Below the pieces are notes generated by a model. That model was not told the DNA's origin. It worked only from the letters and a program-made list of their open reading frames with translations, and searched no databases. A DNA stretch of 64,000 nucleotides from Echiichthys vipera. Its lineage: Eukaryota > Chordata > Actinopteri > Perciformes > Trachinidae. Every line of letters begins with the position of its first letter. Within the stretch, counting starts at the first letter, position 1. The stretch covers positions 2,852,466 through 2,916,465 of the forward strand of contig OY829660.1 of the NCBI GenBank assembly GCA_963691815.1. Reading direction: 5' to 3'. Below, piece after piece: positions 20,197 to 31,100 of this stretch. Position numbers and translations under genes: made by a program.

Positions 20197-20771
20197 CTCT
20201 GGTTTGGGTCAAATAAATATTTAATGATGTAAGATTTAAGAAAGAAACGACAAATCCACAAAAAACGAAACAGATCTCCGTAAAAAACGTCGCACTTGAT
20301 TCAAACCGGAGAGAAAGGAAATCAAACTCACGTGTATTTGTCGTTCCACTGATGCAGAAGTCAACGCCGAAACAAAAAAACACTTAATTTAGAATAAAAT
20401 GAGCAAAATAAAGTCATAAGAAGCATCGAGGGCCTCACCTGTAGATGCAGGTCATTAATTTAACATTTGCTTAAATATGAAATAAACCCAGAAACATGTT
20501 TTTAGACAATAACCACAAATGCTCAAATCCTCTGAATTAGTCAAACAAAACAATAGTAAATTAACTTTGGACTATTATTATTATTATTATTATTGTTATT
20601 ATTATTTACTGAGTTGGTCATTTAGCGTAACTGTGACGCAGCAGAAAAGGTCAGAAATGATGTTTTTAGTCACAGTTAAATCAGCTGTAAACGCTCAAAG
20701 GAGCAGGTTTGTTCCCAGGTGTGTGTGCGTGTTGTGATTACTCTCCTGTTACACACACGTTCACACACACG

Positions 20772-20813
<42 letters not shown>

Positions 20814-21721
20814 GCACGCTACGGAAGCCGCCCGGGGCGTTCTGCGTGGGCGGCGGTGAGCGCACGGCTGCACGATGGAAGTCCCAACATCTTCAAACGA
20901 ACACGCGGGTGTGCCACGTCTTTACCTTCCTCATCATCCTGTAAATACGCCCGAAGGACTCGAACGCATCATGAGCGGTGCCGGTCAGACTGTTGCGTTT
21001 GTCGGTGAGGGGGCTCGACCGACGCTCCCAGACCGGCGCAGCGGCGCGGTCGCCCCTGCTGAGAACCATGTACACAAACAAAACCCATGTCCAATAACGT
21101 GTCTCACACTGTCCAAACAGAACCGTTCCCTCGGTACTGGGCGTGTTTTGTTGGACGTGCACGTGCGTGGTTTCGGGTAAAAATGGGAATTTGAACCCAG
21201 GAAGTGATTTCAGGGGAGGGTTTGGTGGTAAAGTGGGCGTGTCCTGTGAGACCGCAGACGGACTCTTAAGTTTTAAACGGACGCCACAAATGAAATCTGA
21301 GCTGGTGACTGTTAAATGTTGCGTGTGTGTGTCGGTGTGTAACTGATCCAGCGTGTAAACAGAAGAGACAGAAGAACTCCGAGTGCCTTTGTTCTGCACA
21401 AGACGACGCTCGTCCGAGGACGACGGCGTCCACTCCACCGGGTTGATGTTGATGTGGGTGTTGCTATGGTTACGGTGGTTGATATGCATAAGGGGAAAGT
21501 GCTGCAATAGCAATTAAAATGGATTTACGGTGACTTAACCACGTTGTTTTTACTGTGTGTGTGCGTGTGTGTGTGTGTGTGTGTGTGCGCGTGTGTGATC
21601 ATGATTAAAGGGCAACTCCGCAGGTTTTACGTGATATGTTTATCTCTTAATTATGCCTTTTTAATAATATTAATAATCACGTGTGTATCTCACAGTTATG
21701 CCTTTTTAATAATATTAATAA
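20065..21721. other. Intergenic BPNT2-ANKRD45, no gene seen
   Basis: Holds CA/GT microsatellites (20125-20195, 20771-20811, 21555-21598), an ATT run at 20575-20604, and a direct repeat of about 35 bp at 21652-21726 (TTATGCCTTTTTAATAATAT twice). The longest minus-strand frame (about 20893-21513) has no recognisable domain or exon signals. Confidence 0.5.
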
Positions 21722-24003
21722 TCACGTGTGGATCCTGCTGAGGACCGGCTGCAGCGCCTCCTCCAGGTCTCGTCTCCGGGCCGTGACGTCTGACACGGTG
21801 GAACAGTGGACGCCCTGGACCCAGTCCCAGGCTGCGGAGCACGCACGTGTGCAGAGGCTCTGTGAGCAGGAGGAACATGTTCAGTGAGAAATATGCATCT
21901 TCAGTGATAATTCATGAACTTATGAGACAAAACAGAGCTGAAGAATTTAATTTTTATCTCAGACTTTAGACTTTTTACTTTAACTCATTAAATTTTTAAT
22001 CTAATTTTGACTTTTTTAACAAAAATGTACTTTAAAAACACCTAATTTTGACTTAACATGTAATTTGGAATTTTTTACTCAAGATTTTGACTTTTTATCT
22101 CATAATTTAGACTTTTTAACTCATAATTTAGACTTTTTAACTCAGAATTCTGACTTTTTAACTCATAATTTAGACTTTTAACTCATAATTTAGACTTTTA
22201 ACTCATAATTTTTACTTTTTAACTCATAATTTAGACTTTTAACTCATAATTGTGACTGTTTATCATCGTTTTAACTCATAAAACCTATAAGACATGACAG
22301 AGCATGAGAATAACCCGCGTGTTCTTTAAAGCGTCACCTTTTCCTCCTTGGTGAGGTTCTGGTCCTGGTCGGAGACGAGGGCTTTGACGGAGTCTACGTA
22401 CGACACCAGGTCCAGTTTGGCTTCTGCACAGAGAGACAGAAACATTAAAGCTTAATAATAATAATAATAATAATAATGTCTTAATAACACAAGCTGCACA
22501 CACACCGGCCAGGGCGAGGCAGTCGGCACAGTCCGTCCTGGAGTAGGTCCTGGCCAGGTCCACGGGCCGGTCCCCCCTGAAGGTCCTGGTCTGAGTGTCA
22601 GCCCCCAGTTCGACCAGGGTCCTGACGGTGTCCAGGTGCCCCCAGCAGGCCGCGAGGTGCAGGGGCGAGTAACCTGCGGACAACAGAGGGGGTCAGGGGT
22701 CCTGAGGTGTTAGTGATGTCATCATTTTAAAGGTAAAGGGGGTCAGGGGTCCTGAGGTGTTAGTGATGTCATCATTTTAAAGGTAAAGGGGGTCAGGGGT
22801 CCTGAGGTGTTAGTGATGTCATCATTTTAAAGGTAAAGGGGGTCAGGGGTCCTGAGGTGTTAGTGATGTCATCATTTTAAAGGTAAAGGGGGTCAGGGGT
22901 CCTGAGGTGTTAGTGATGTCATCATTTTAAAGTTAAAGGGGGTCAGGGGTCCTGAGGTGTTAGTGATGTCATCACTTTAAAGGTAAAGGGGTCAGGGGTC
23001 CTGAGGTGTTAGTGATGTCATCATTTTAAAGGTAAAGGGGGTCGGGGCATTTACCGAAATAAATTCATTTATTCATTCATAGATCATAACGTGACATTTG
23101 GGCTCCTAATTATGACTTTTGACTCATAATTTAGACTTTTTAACTCATAATTTAGACTTTTTAACTCATAATTCAGACTTTTTAACTCATAATTGAGACT
23201 TTTTAACTCATAATTCAGACTTTTTAACTCATAATTCAGACTTTTAACTCATAATTTAGCTTTTTTAACTCATAATTTAGCTTTTTTAACTCATATTTTG
23301 ACTTTTTAACTCGTAATTTAGACTTTTTAACTCATAATTTAGACTTTTAACTCTTAATTTAGACTTTTTAACTCATATTTTGACTTTTTAACTCATAATT
23401 TAGACTTTTTAACTCATAATTTAGACTTTTAACTCATAATTTAGACTTTTTAACTCATAAATTATACTTTTAACTCATAATTTTGACTTTTTAACTCATA
23501 AATTAGACTTTTAACTCATAATTTAGACTTTTTAACTCATAAATTATACTTTTAACTCATAATTTTGACTTTTTAACTCATAAATTAGACTTTTAACTCA
23601 TAATTTAGACTTTTTAACTCATAATTCAGACTTTATAACTCCTAACTTAAACTTTTTAACTCATAATTTAGACTTTATAACTCCTAACTCAGCCTTTATA
23701 ATAATATAATATAATAATTTAGCCTTCTGAATGAGCCGTGAGTAGTTCACTGACGGTCAGGATTTCTCAGCTACCTCGGACGGTCTGCTGGTCCACCGGA
23801 GCTCCGTGTGTGAGCAGCTCCCGGACGATGGCGCTCCTCCTGCCCAGCATGCAGGCGGTCATGAGGGCGGTCCTCCCGGCCTCGTCCTTCAGGCCGCACA
23901 CGTCCCCCTCCTCCGAGACCTGCTCCCGGTCCAGGTGCTCCGTAATCCCCTCCAAGTCCCCGGATAACACACACTGGAGGACCCCTCTCTGTGTCGAAGT
24001 CAT
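21722..24003 (-). CDS. ANKRD45: Ankyrin repeat domain-containing protein 45
   Basis: A small ankyrin protein linked to cilia and to cell proliferation in vertebrates. Four minus-strand exons join in frame: 24003-23775, 22673-22506, 22423-22338, 21859-21722 (stop TGA at 21724-21722), giving 206 residues. Ankyrin repeats occupy about residues 41-133 (AGRTALMTACMLGRRS, then GYSPLHLAACWGHLDTVRTL, then RPVDLARTYSRTDCADCL). The C-terminal part (KLDLVSYVDSVKAL, KEEK, CSAAWDWVQG, RRRDLEEALQPVLSRI) follows the human protein closely. I chose the ATG at 24003; an upstream in-frame Met at 24069 is possible and would overlap the X-box. The acidic N-terminal tail of human ANKRD45 is absent or very short. 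DARS2 and ANKRD45 are also near neighbours in human 1q25, which supports the assignment. The introns contain minisatellites. Confidence 0.9.
22076..22275. repeat. AT-rich 20-22 bp minisatellite, ANKRD45 intron 3
   Basis: Units of TAACTCATAATTTAGACTTT. The array lies between exon 3 (22338) and exon 4 (21859). The same family fills intron 1 and 25077-25748. Confidence 0.9.
22691..23040. repeat. 50-bp minisatellite, ANKRD45 intron 1
   Basis: Seven tandem copies of a 50-bp unit (GGTCAGGGGTCCTGAGGTGT, then TAGTGATGTCATC...) at an exact 50-bp period. The last two copies differ by single substitutions and a 1-bp deletion. Confidence 0.95.
23100..23718. repeat. AT-rich 20-22 bp minisatellite, ANKRD45 intron 1
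   Basis: Roughly 28 units of TTTTTAACTCATAATTTAGA, homogeneous enough to suggest ongoing turnover. Confidence 0.93.
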
Positions 24004-24034
24004 TCTGCGCACACTTCCGGTCCAAGCACACACT

Positions 24035-24075
24035 GTTTCCATGGTTACGGCGGCGTCACCTGTTGCCATAGGAAC
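24035..24075. promoter_or_regulatory. Two X-box (RFX) motifs upstream of ANKRD45
   Basis: GTTGCCATAGGAAC at 24062-24075 fits the ciliary X-box consensus GTHNYYATRRNAAC at every position. GTTTCCATGGTTAC at 24035-24048 fits with one mismatch. They lie 32-72 bp upstream of the ANKRD45 ATG. RFX factors drive ciliary genes through such sites. Motif match is seen; function is inferred. Confidence 0.6.
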
Positions 24076-24738
24076 TGTTCTCATCGGCTTTAAATTGTAT
24101 TTTTTAATTATTTTTATTTTACAAGTGAAGTGCTTTGGTAAGAACATAATGAGAGAAACTTATTTAGACTTGTTAAATTTTATTATAATTATTTTATGAA
24201 GACTTTAACACCATCACGTTCTTCTGTGACAGAATTTCAAAATAAAAGTACCGATTTTATTTTTTGCTACCCCTTTTATTTTATTATTTTAGGTTGTAAA
24301 ATTAATCATTCAACACCAACATTCATGTGCATAATTTTGACTTTTTAATTCATAATTTTGACTTTTTATTCAATATTTCGACTTTTGAACTCATAATTAC
24401 GATTTGCTTGGATTATAACATAACATTTAATAAATTCTTATTTCTTTTATATCATAAAAATGACTTTACAATTCATAGTTTTAACGTTTTATCTCGTTGT
24501 TAAGACATTTTATCTCATAATTTTGACTGTTTATCGACTGTGAACTCAACCTTATGGCATTTTAACTTTATGTGGTTTAACTTAAGCTATGTCTCTGTTT
24601 TAAACACTCATGTTAATCTTTCAACAGTTCGTCAGTTTATAGTTTTAATTTCATAATCATCTTTAAAGACTTTGGTGCAGTCCTGACATATCCCACGCAC
24701 ATGAATCACCTGTGAACGCAGCACCGTGGCGTCACATC

Positions 24739-24810
24739 GGTTCTATGGTGTAATGGTTAGCACTCTGGACTCTGAATCCAGCGATCCGAGTTCAAATCTC
24801 GGTAGGACCT
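24739..24810 (+). tRNA. tRNA-Gln (anticodon CTG), intact
   Basis: 72 nt beginning GGTTCTATGGTGTAATGG and ending CTCGGTAGGACCT. Acceptor stem GGTTCTA pairs with TAGGACC (one G-U). A-box-like TAATGGTTAGCACTC, anticodon loop ACTCTGAAT with CTG, and B-box GGTTC-type GAGTTCAAATC are all present. It differs only slightly from the usual vertebrate tRNA-Gln-CTG and the acceptor stem change is compensated. A Pol III terminator TTTTTT follows at 24814-24819. CCA is not encoded, as expected in a eukaryotic nucleus. Confidence 0.97.
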
Positions 24811-25000
24811 GGCTTTTTTCAGCTGTTGTTGTAATGTTGACAAATTACTTTCATACATGGACTAAACTCATTTCCTCTAATTTAAATTAATATTATTATT
24901 TAATTTTTACTTTATTTACCCAATGATGTAAAGTAAACTAGACACAGTAAATATCAGGTTTCTTATTCCGGAACAGCAGATGGCGGTATTCAACTTTTGA

Positions 25001-25014
25001 GTAACCATAGTAAC
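25001..25014. promoter_or_regulatory. Third X-box-type palindrome, GTAACCATAGTAAC
   Basis: A perfect match to GTHNYYATRRNAAC, about 1 kb upstream of the ANKRD45 start and beyond the tRNA-Gln gene. A GGAAGCGGAAGTG (ETS-like) element lies at about 25057. It could be a distal ANKRD45 element or mark another transcription start. Confidence 0.45.
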
Positions 25015-25076
25015 ACCCGCCTACAACGCGCCATGACACCAAGAGAAGAAGAAGAGGAAGCGGAAGTGCATCCATC

Positions 25077-25748
25077 AAAATTTAGACTTTTAACTCATAA
25101 TTTAGACTTTTTAACTCATAATTTAGACCTTTAACTCATAATTTAGACTTTTAACTCATAATTTAGACTTTTTAACTCATAATTTAGACTTTTAAACTCA
25201 TAATTTAGACTCTTTAACTCATAATTTAGACTTTTTAACTCATAATTTAGACCTTTAACTCATAATTTAGACTTTTAACTCATAATTTAGACTTTTTAAC
25301 TAATAATTTAGACTTTTTAACTCATAATTTAGACTCTTTAACTCATAATTTAGACTTTTTAACTCATAATTTAGACTTTTAACTCATAATTTAGACTTTT
25401 TAACTCATAATTTAGACTTTTTAACTCATAATTTAGACTTTTTAACTCTTAATTTAGACTTTTTAACTCTTAATTTAGACTTTTTAACTCATAATTTAGA
25501 CTTTTAACTCATAATTTAGACTTTTTAACTCATAATTTAGACTTTCAACTCATAATTTAGACTTTTTAACTCATAATTTAGACTTTTTAACTCATAATTT
25601 AGACTTTTTAACTCATAATTTAGACTTCATAACTCATAATTTAGACTTTTTAACTCATAATTTAGACTTTTTAACTCATAATTTAGACTTTTTAACTCAT
25701 AATTTAGACTTTTTAACTCATAATTTAGACTTTTTTAACTCATAATTT
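25077..25748. repeat. AT-rich 20-22 bp minisatellite between tRNA-Gln and the duplicated block
   Basis: About 30 units of TTTTTAACTCATAATTTAGA, the same family and order as at 23100-23718. This array also sits just left of a copy of the ANKRD45 exon 1 sequence, so it is probably part of the segmental duplication. Confidence 0.9.
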
Positions 25749-26110
25749 AGCCTTTTTAATGAGCCGTGAGTAGTTCACTGACGGTCAGGATTTCTCAGTT
25801 ACCTCGGACGGTCTGCTGGTCCACCGGAGCTCCGTGTGTGAGCAGCTCCCGGACGAGCTTTTGATTTTTTTACTTATAATTTGGACTTTTTACTCAAATT
25901 TTGGACTTTTATCTCATCATTACGATTTGTGTAGATCATAACATGACATTTACCTAATTTATTCCTTTTTATATCATAAAAATGACTTTATAATTCATAA
26001 TTTTAACGTTTTATCTCGTTATTTTGACTATTTATCGAGTCCTGACATTTCCCACGCACACCAATCACCTGTGAACGCAGCACCATGGCGTCACAACGGT
26101 TCTATGGTGT
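25749..26110. repeat. Degraded segmental duplication of ANKRD45 exon 1 and tRNA upstream region
   Basis: 25749-25857 is nearly identical to 23720-23828 (the last ~54 bp of ANKRD45 exon 1 plus its splice donor). 25858-26097 matches pieces of 24365-24738, including CCCACGCACA, AATCACCTGTGAACGCAGCA and GGCGTCACA just before the tRNA. About 540 bp of the original, including the ANKRD45 start and X-boxes, is missing. The right end of the duplicate continues at 58452, beyond the inserted array. Confidence 0.9.
26098..26110 (+). pseudogene. 5' fragment (nt 1-13) of a split tRNA-Gln gene
   Basis: GGTTCTATGGTGT is identical to the first 13 nt of the intact tRNA-Gln at 24739. The sequence then switches abruptly to the inserted element. 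The missing 59 nt are at 58452-58510. Confidence 0.92.
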
Positions 26111-26239
26111 CACCTCCAGCAACTGGACTGCCTCCGCGGTCCTCACAGGTCCTAACTATGTCCTATCGCCTTCATAACAGCTCCACACACGTCCGAACAC
26201 ATCCCACACACGTCCGAACACTTTAGCGACCCCGTTCCT

Positions 26240-26360
26240 AGCAACTGGGGACAAAGGGGGCGGGGCGAAGACATGGGGCAAAGACACAGGGCAAAGCAGG
26301 GGCAAAGAGACGGGGCAAAGACGGGGGAAAAGGAGGGGGCGGGGAAAGGGGCGGGGAAAG
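26240..26360 (+). promoter_or_regulatory. G-rich GC-box region, probable element promoter
   Basis: Three GGGGCGGGG-type GC boxes and many G runs (GGGG spaced by 3-8 nt) lie 65-185 bp upstream of the pseudogene ATG at 26426. No TATA box. Several G4-compatible runs are on the plus strand. It recurs at equivalent positions in units 2-4. Confidence 0.45.
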
Positions 26361-26941
26361 CCAACGTTCAAGTTAGGGCCGCGGCATGTTGTTTTTCAAA
26401 CCGCAGTATCGTTCTCGCTAAAAAAATGACTAAGACAGGTCAACCGGACTCGTACTGGGCAGGAATTATGTTCCAGTATGCCCAGGGGCCTTAACGGTTC
26501 ACAACAGGTAAGAAGCCGGGAGCGAAGAAGTGGAAGACGGCGATTAAAGTCATCGACGACTGCCCGCTAACGCCGGCATTCAACGTTCCCGTCCGACACC
26601 GAGACATTTTCGGCAAGGACATACCCTGCAGATGTGGATACCACAAGGTGAGTGATGTGTACACTTAATGTATTCATTTGATATAGGACAAGGAGCTTTT
26701 CTCCTTCGGTTAACGTCTCTGAATAAACGTATACGTTATTAGCGGTGGTAGCAACGGTTCATATGCTACTTACAGCGACACGGTTTATAACTACAACTGT
26801 ACGTAACTCAAAGTTACCTTATTTTATCACTATGAATACCAGTGTGCCCTTTTTATGTTACTGGACGTTTTAAAAGCAGCCGATACCACCGCCAAAACTC
26901 TAGGTTGTGGCCACTGTATTCATATATATATATATATATAT

Positions 26942-27708
26942 ATCTGTTTATACTGTTCCCCATCTGTTTATACTGTTCTCCATCTGTTTATACTGTTCCC
27001 CATCTGTTTATACTGTCTATACTGTTCCCCATCTGTTCATACTGTTCCCCATCTGTTTATACTGTTTATACTGTTCCCCATCTGTTTATACTGTCTATAC
27101 TGTTCCCCATCTGTTTATACTGTCTATACTGTTCCCCATCTATTTATACTGTCTATACTGTTCCCCATCTGTTCATACTGTTCCCCATCTGTTTATACTG
27201 TTCATACTGTTCCCCATCTGTTTATACTGTTTATACTGTTCCCCATCTGTTTATACTGTTCCCCATCTGTTTATACTGTTCATACTGTTCCCCATCTGTT
27301 CATACTGTTCCCCATCTGTTTATACTGTCTATACTGTTCCCCATCTGTTCATACTGTTCCCCATCTGTTTATACTGTTCATACTGTTCCCCATCTATTTA
27401 TACTGTCTATACTGTTCCCCATCTGTTCATACTGTTCCCCATCTGTTTATACTGTTCATACTGTTCCCCATCTGTTTATACTGTTTATACTGTTCCCCAT
27501 CTGTTTATACTGTCTATACTGTTCCCCATCTGTTTATACTGTTCCACATCTGTTCATACTGTTCCCCATCTGTTTATACTGTCTATACTGTTCCCCATCT
27601 GTTTATACTGTTTATACTGTTCCCCATCTGTTTATACTGTTCCCCATCTGTTTATACTGTCTATACTGTTCCCCATCTGTTTATACTGTCTATACTGTTC
27701 CCCATCTG
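26942..27708. repeat. 20-bp minisatellite in intron 1 of the element gene
   Basis: Units of CTGTTTATACTGTTCCCCAT alternate with shortened CTGTCTATA or CTGTTCATA blocks. They follow a (TA)n run at 26927-26942 and resume briefly after the nested LTR (28199-28240). All three plus-strand frames stay open through it, giving long but meaningless ORFs. Equivalent arrays: 34977-35743, 43011-43777, 51250-52016. Confidence 0.95.
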
Positions 27709-28193
27709 TGTCACAGTTCCTCTCTGCTTCACACTCTGCACCTGCTTCAATCTGCCAATCAGACACACCCACCCCCCCCCCCCCCCCCTAATCAAGCCAA
27801 CTCCACTCACCTGTGCTCTCTGCTCTGGCTGCATTTAAACCCCAACTCCACACTCACTCATTGCCAGATTGTTCTTACTCTGCCTGATCTCCCGGTTTCG
27901 ACCCAGCCTGCCTCTGACTATCCTGCCTGACCGATCGCCTGGAAACCACCTCAGCCTTCCGTCCCTGACCCCGATCCTCGCCTGTCCCCTTCTGGATTCT
28001 GCCTGTCGGCTCCTGTGGCTAACTGGTGGTTACCTGGTTCAGCTCTTCAGAGTGAGTGTAACTCCAGTCTCCTCTGTGGCTACCTGCAGCGCCGTGACTC
28101 TGATTATTCCCTGCACCAAAGCCGATAAAGTTTGTTACCAACGATACCTGCCTGTATTTGTGCTGCTATTGGGTCCCAACCAAACCCGTTACA
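27709..28193. mobile_element. Nested solo LTR (about 485 bp) with 5-bp target duplication, unit 1
   Basis: Begins TGTCACAG and ends CCGTTACA (TG...CA termini). It is flanked on both sides by ATCTG (27704-27708 and 28194-28198), which is minisatellite sequence. It contains a TTTAAA TATA-like element near 27834 and a poly-C run. No internal retroelement genes are present, so it is a solo LTR, probably Gypsy-type by its 5-bp duplication. The same insertion is at 35744-36227, 43778-44261 and 52017-52500. Confidence 0.75.
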
Positions 28194-31100
28194 ATCTGTT
28201 TACACTGTTCCCCATCTGTTTATACTGTTCCCCATCTGTTTATATATATATATGTACTTACCAAACACGTGGCTCCACAGTTGTTGAACAGTAAGGTTCA
28301 AATAGTATTTTAGACCTATTAATAAGGTTTTCTTGTCTTTTTTCTTTTTAACAGACAAGGACATCTACAGGATCAACACCAGCACAGAGCAGCAGCTCTG
28401 CTGTTGGACCGCCATCAGCCCCCGCTACCAGGAGCGACCTCAGAGCTGTGAAAATGCCACAATCTGCCCCAGAGCAAATACGCTGCTCTCTCTGTGGCCA
28501 GTTTGTTGAGGTGGAACTGTTCACTGAACACCTTTCTGATTTCCATGCTAAAGAGACCTGTGAGCAGTGTGGAAAAAGAGTTAGTAGGGCACTTGGGCTG
28601 CTGCAGCACATAGAAGAAGGCCATTCTTCCCCACCACCAGCTCCACAGCAGCCTGCACAAGCCCGCGCTCCATCCCCAGCAGCCACACAAGCCCGCGCTC
28701 CATCCCCAGCAGCCACACAAGCCCGCGCTCCATCCCCAGCAGCCACACAAGCCCGTGCTCCATCCCCAGCAGCCACACAAGCCCACGCTCCAGCTCCACA
28801 GCAGCCCACACCTTCTCTGCCCCCTGCCATAACTCACCTGAGGCCACCTGCGATAAACTGGATTGGCTTTCTGCCGAAGGAGTTTATTACAGTCATTAAG
28901 CCTGCTGACAGAGAGTGGAGTGTGGCTGGCGGCATAGCTGACACTGCCACATGTATGACCAATGTGAGCAATGAGTGTGGGCAGGTCCTAAACTGCGTTC
29001 TCACCACTGGTGAAGGACCTGCACTCGACAACCTGTGTCAGGGTATTGTCAAGCGCTGAGGACGCAGGGGAGTCAGAGCCACAGGTCATCTATGTTGACA
29101 GGGACTGTTGCAGTGAGAAAGGTGTGTGACTTTTCCAGTACAATTGTATTACTCTATTGACATTTATAGAAAACCTTCTAGTGCAGGATTTTAATTATGC
29201 ATTACAACTAAGAGTAAAACACAGCACAATTACATCCCACAGTGTATAAAAACATTTTGTGTTTTATTTTGGTAGTATCTTGTCTTATGTGTTCCCATGT
29301 GCTGTCTCTTGTTTGATTATTGGCCCTGCCCTACAGTGTTTTACCTGTGTCTTGTTGTCTCCCCTGTCTGAGTCTATTTAAGTTCGGTTCACTCTTGTCT
29401 GTGTAGTTGCCATGCCTTTCCTTCCATCATATCATTGCTTTGTTTTTCATTTGTGCAGGTTTACCCCAAGTACTTGAGTGGTTTCGGCCGTGGAAGACAC
29501 GTGTGAGGCTGGACATTTTCCATTTCATTACTTTCCCAGATGTGCATCCTCGAGGACACATCACGCTGGAATGTCGACCGCGCGCATGAAGCTTTGGATA
29601 TGAGAGGGGCATCCCAGACGAGGATGTATGATGTCCGTCTCATGTCCAACCTGAATGCCCTTAGCAACAGAGTCCTTGGCTGTGCTCTATTACCAGAGTT
29701 TGTTCCCCCCGGGAGACCGACTGGTAAGACACTTGTCCTTACAACTGCAAATTTAGTCAAATGTTCACATTTCACTCATACCATTAGAGTAGATATTTCT
29801 ATTCTTGTGAATTCAAAATGCTGTCCCCCCCTCCCTCCAACAGGTGAGCCGATTGCTGTTGAATACTTGCTGTCACAGTCAGACAGAGGCGACCTGCTCA
29901 GTATTCAACAGCATGAAGAACTGGGGGACATCTTGCCTGACCTGCAGGTAGAAGATCAGGAGGATGAGTTGCTTTTCCACACGATAAGTGCCAAAGCTGA
30001 CACACCTCAGGTAATCATCCACTTCATGATCATCTGTCATTAAAACATTAATATACAGCAAAGTTATTGAAATTAGTGTGCGATTCTTTGAGCTCTCAAG
30101 ATAAGTTCCGTGACAAACGGCTGTGTCAATTTATTTGGGTAATTTTTATCCTTCCAATCAAAATAATGTTTTTACAAGCTGTGACAGTTGTTTTGATTTG
30201 AATTTGCCTCTACACAGAGGTTAGGTCGAAGTCTTTTTTGTTTGCTTATTTCAATATCCTACCAGTCTATTTGTTCTGATCAGGTCTCTGAGAAGGACAC
30301 TCAATCCAGCCTGAAATACATATAGGTGAAATAAAAGGACTAAATAATAAAGTGATCCTTTTTTGCTGTTTTCTCCTCATTTCCAGGAGCCCAATTTTGA
30401 CCGAGGTGTGTGCCAAAGTCCCGACATGTCAGCCAATACCTGGTGGCTGCCATCAGCGCCTGCTACACCGAGCAGCTCAGCTGAAAGACCGCCGTCAGCC
30501 TCCCCTACACAGAGCAGCCCTGCAGACGTAAGACAGCTAAAGTGTAAACTATTTTTGCCCCGATATTACAATTTGCCTCTGTGGGCTCAAAATTGATATG
30601 ACCAATAAAAATGTATCTGTTCTAATTCTTTTCAGGAGGAGCGATGTGACACAAGAGGTGTTCCAGGATGGGAGAAAGTGGAAACCTTAGCTGACTACCT
30701 GCTCAACCTCAACTTCACAATAACAGCACTCTCAACAAGAGAGGCTACTGATATTGTGCGGCTGTATTCTTTCCTTTGCCCAATGGACAAGATGCCGTCA
30801 AAGAAGACTACCTTGACAGGGTCATGGAGGGCTTCCAGAAAAAGAAGCGGCTCTGCCCCTGGTCAACAAGCATCTGAAAGGTGAACACTGTAGAAGATAT
30901 ACACACTATGTACTACACATCTATCATATTAATCGTTATCAAATGTTAAAGTCAGTGGTATTTCACAGAAGCAGAGTCATGTTCTATATGTCTTAATAAG
31001 ACTCTTTGGCAACAGATACACTATAAATACTAAAAGAATGATACTGTAACACAGTACCTATGTTTAACAAATGATCAGTGTTGGAAATGTATGTGGTTTA

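Noticed and set aside
20893..21513. 206-codon minus-strand ORF downstream of ANKRD45
   Set aside because: Its upstream end is not joined by plausible splice sites to ANKRD45, no domain is recognisable, and it crosses low-complexity sequence.
22076..25748. Possible CRISPR-like regularly spaced repeats
   Set aside because: Repeats are directly adjacent with no unique spacers, the DNA is vertebrate, and there are no cas genes; these are minisatellites.
26842..27930. Long overlapping ORFs of 294-362 codons (and their copies in units 2-4)
   Set aside because: They are reading frames through a 20-bp minisatellite; all three frames are open and give the same LFPICLYCSPSVYT-type repeat. No start context, domain or splice support.
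27869..28294. 141-codon ORF repeated in each unit
   Set aside because: It lies inside the nested solo LTR and continues into minisatellite; no conserved domain and no splice or start evidence.
28348..28837. Minus-strand Gly/Ala/Cys- and Trp/Gly/Leu-rich ORFs opposite element exon 2
   Set aside because: Shadow frames of the GCTCCATCCCCAGCAGCCAC repeat that encodes the Ala/Pro stretch on the plus strand.
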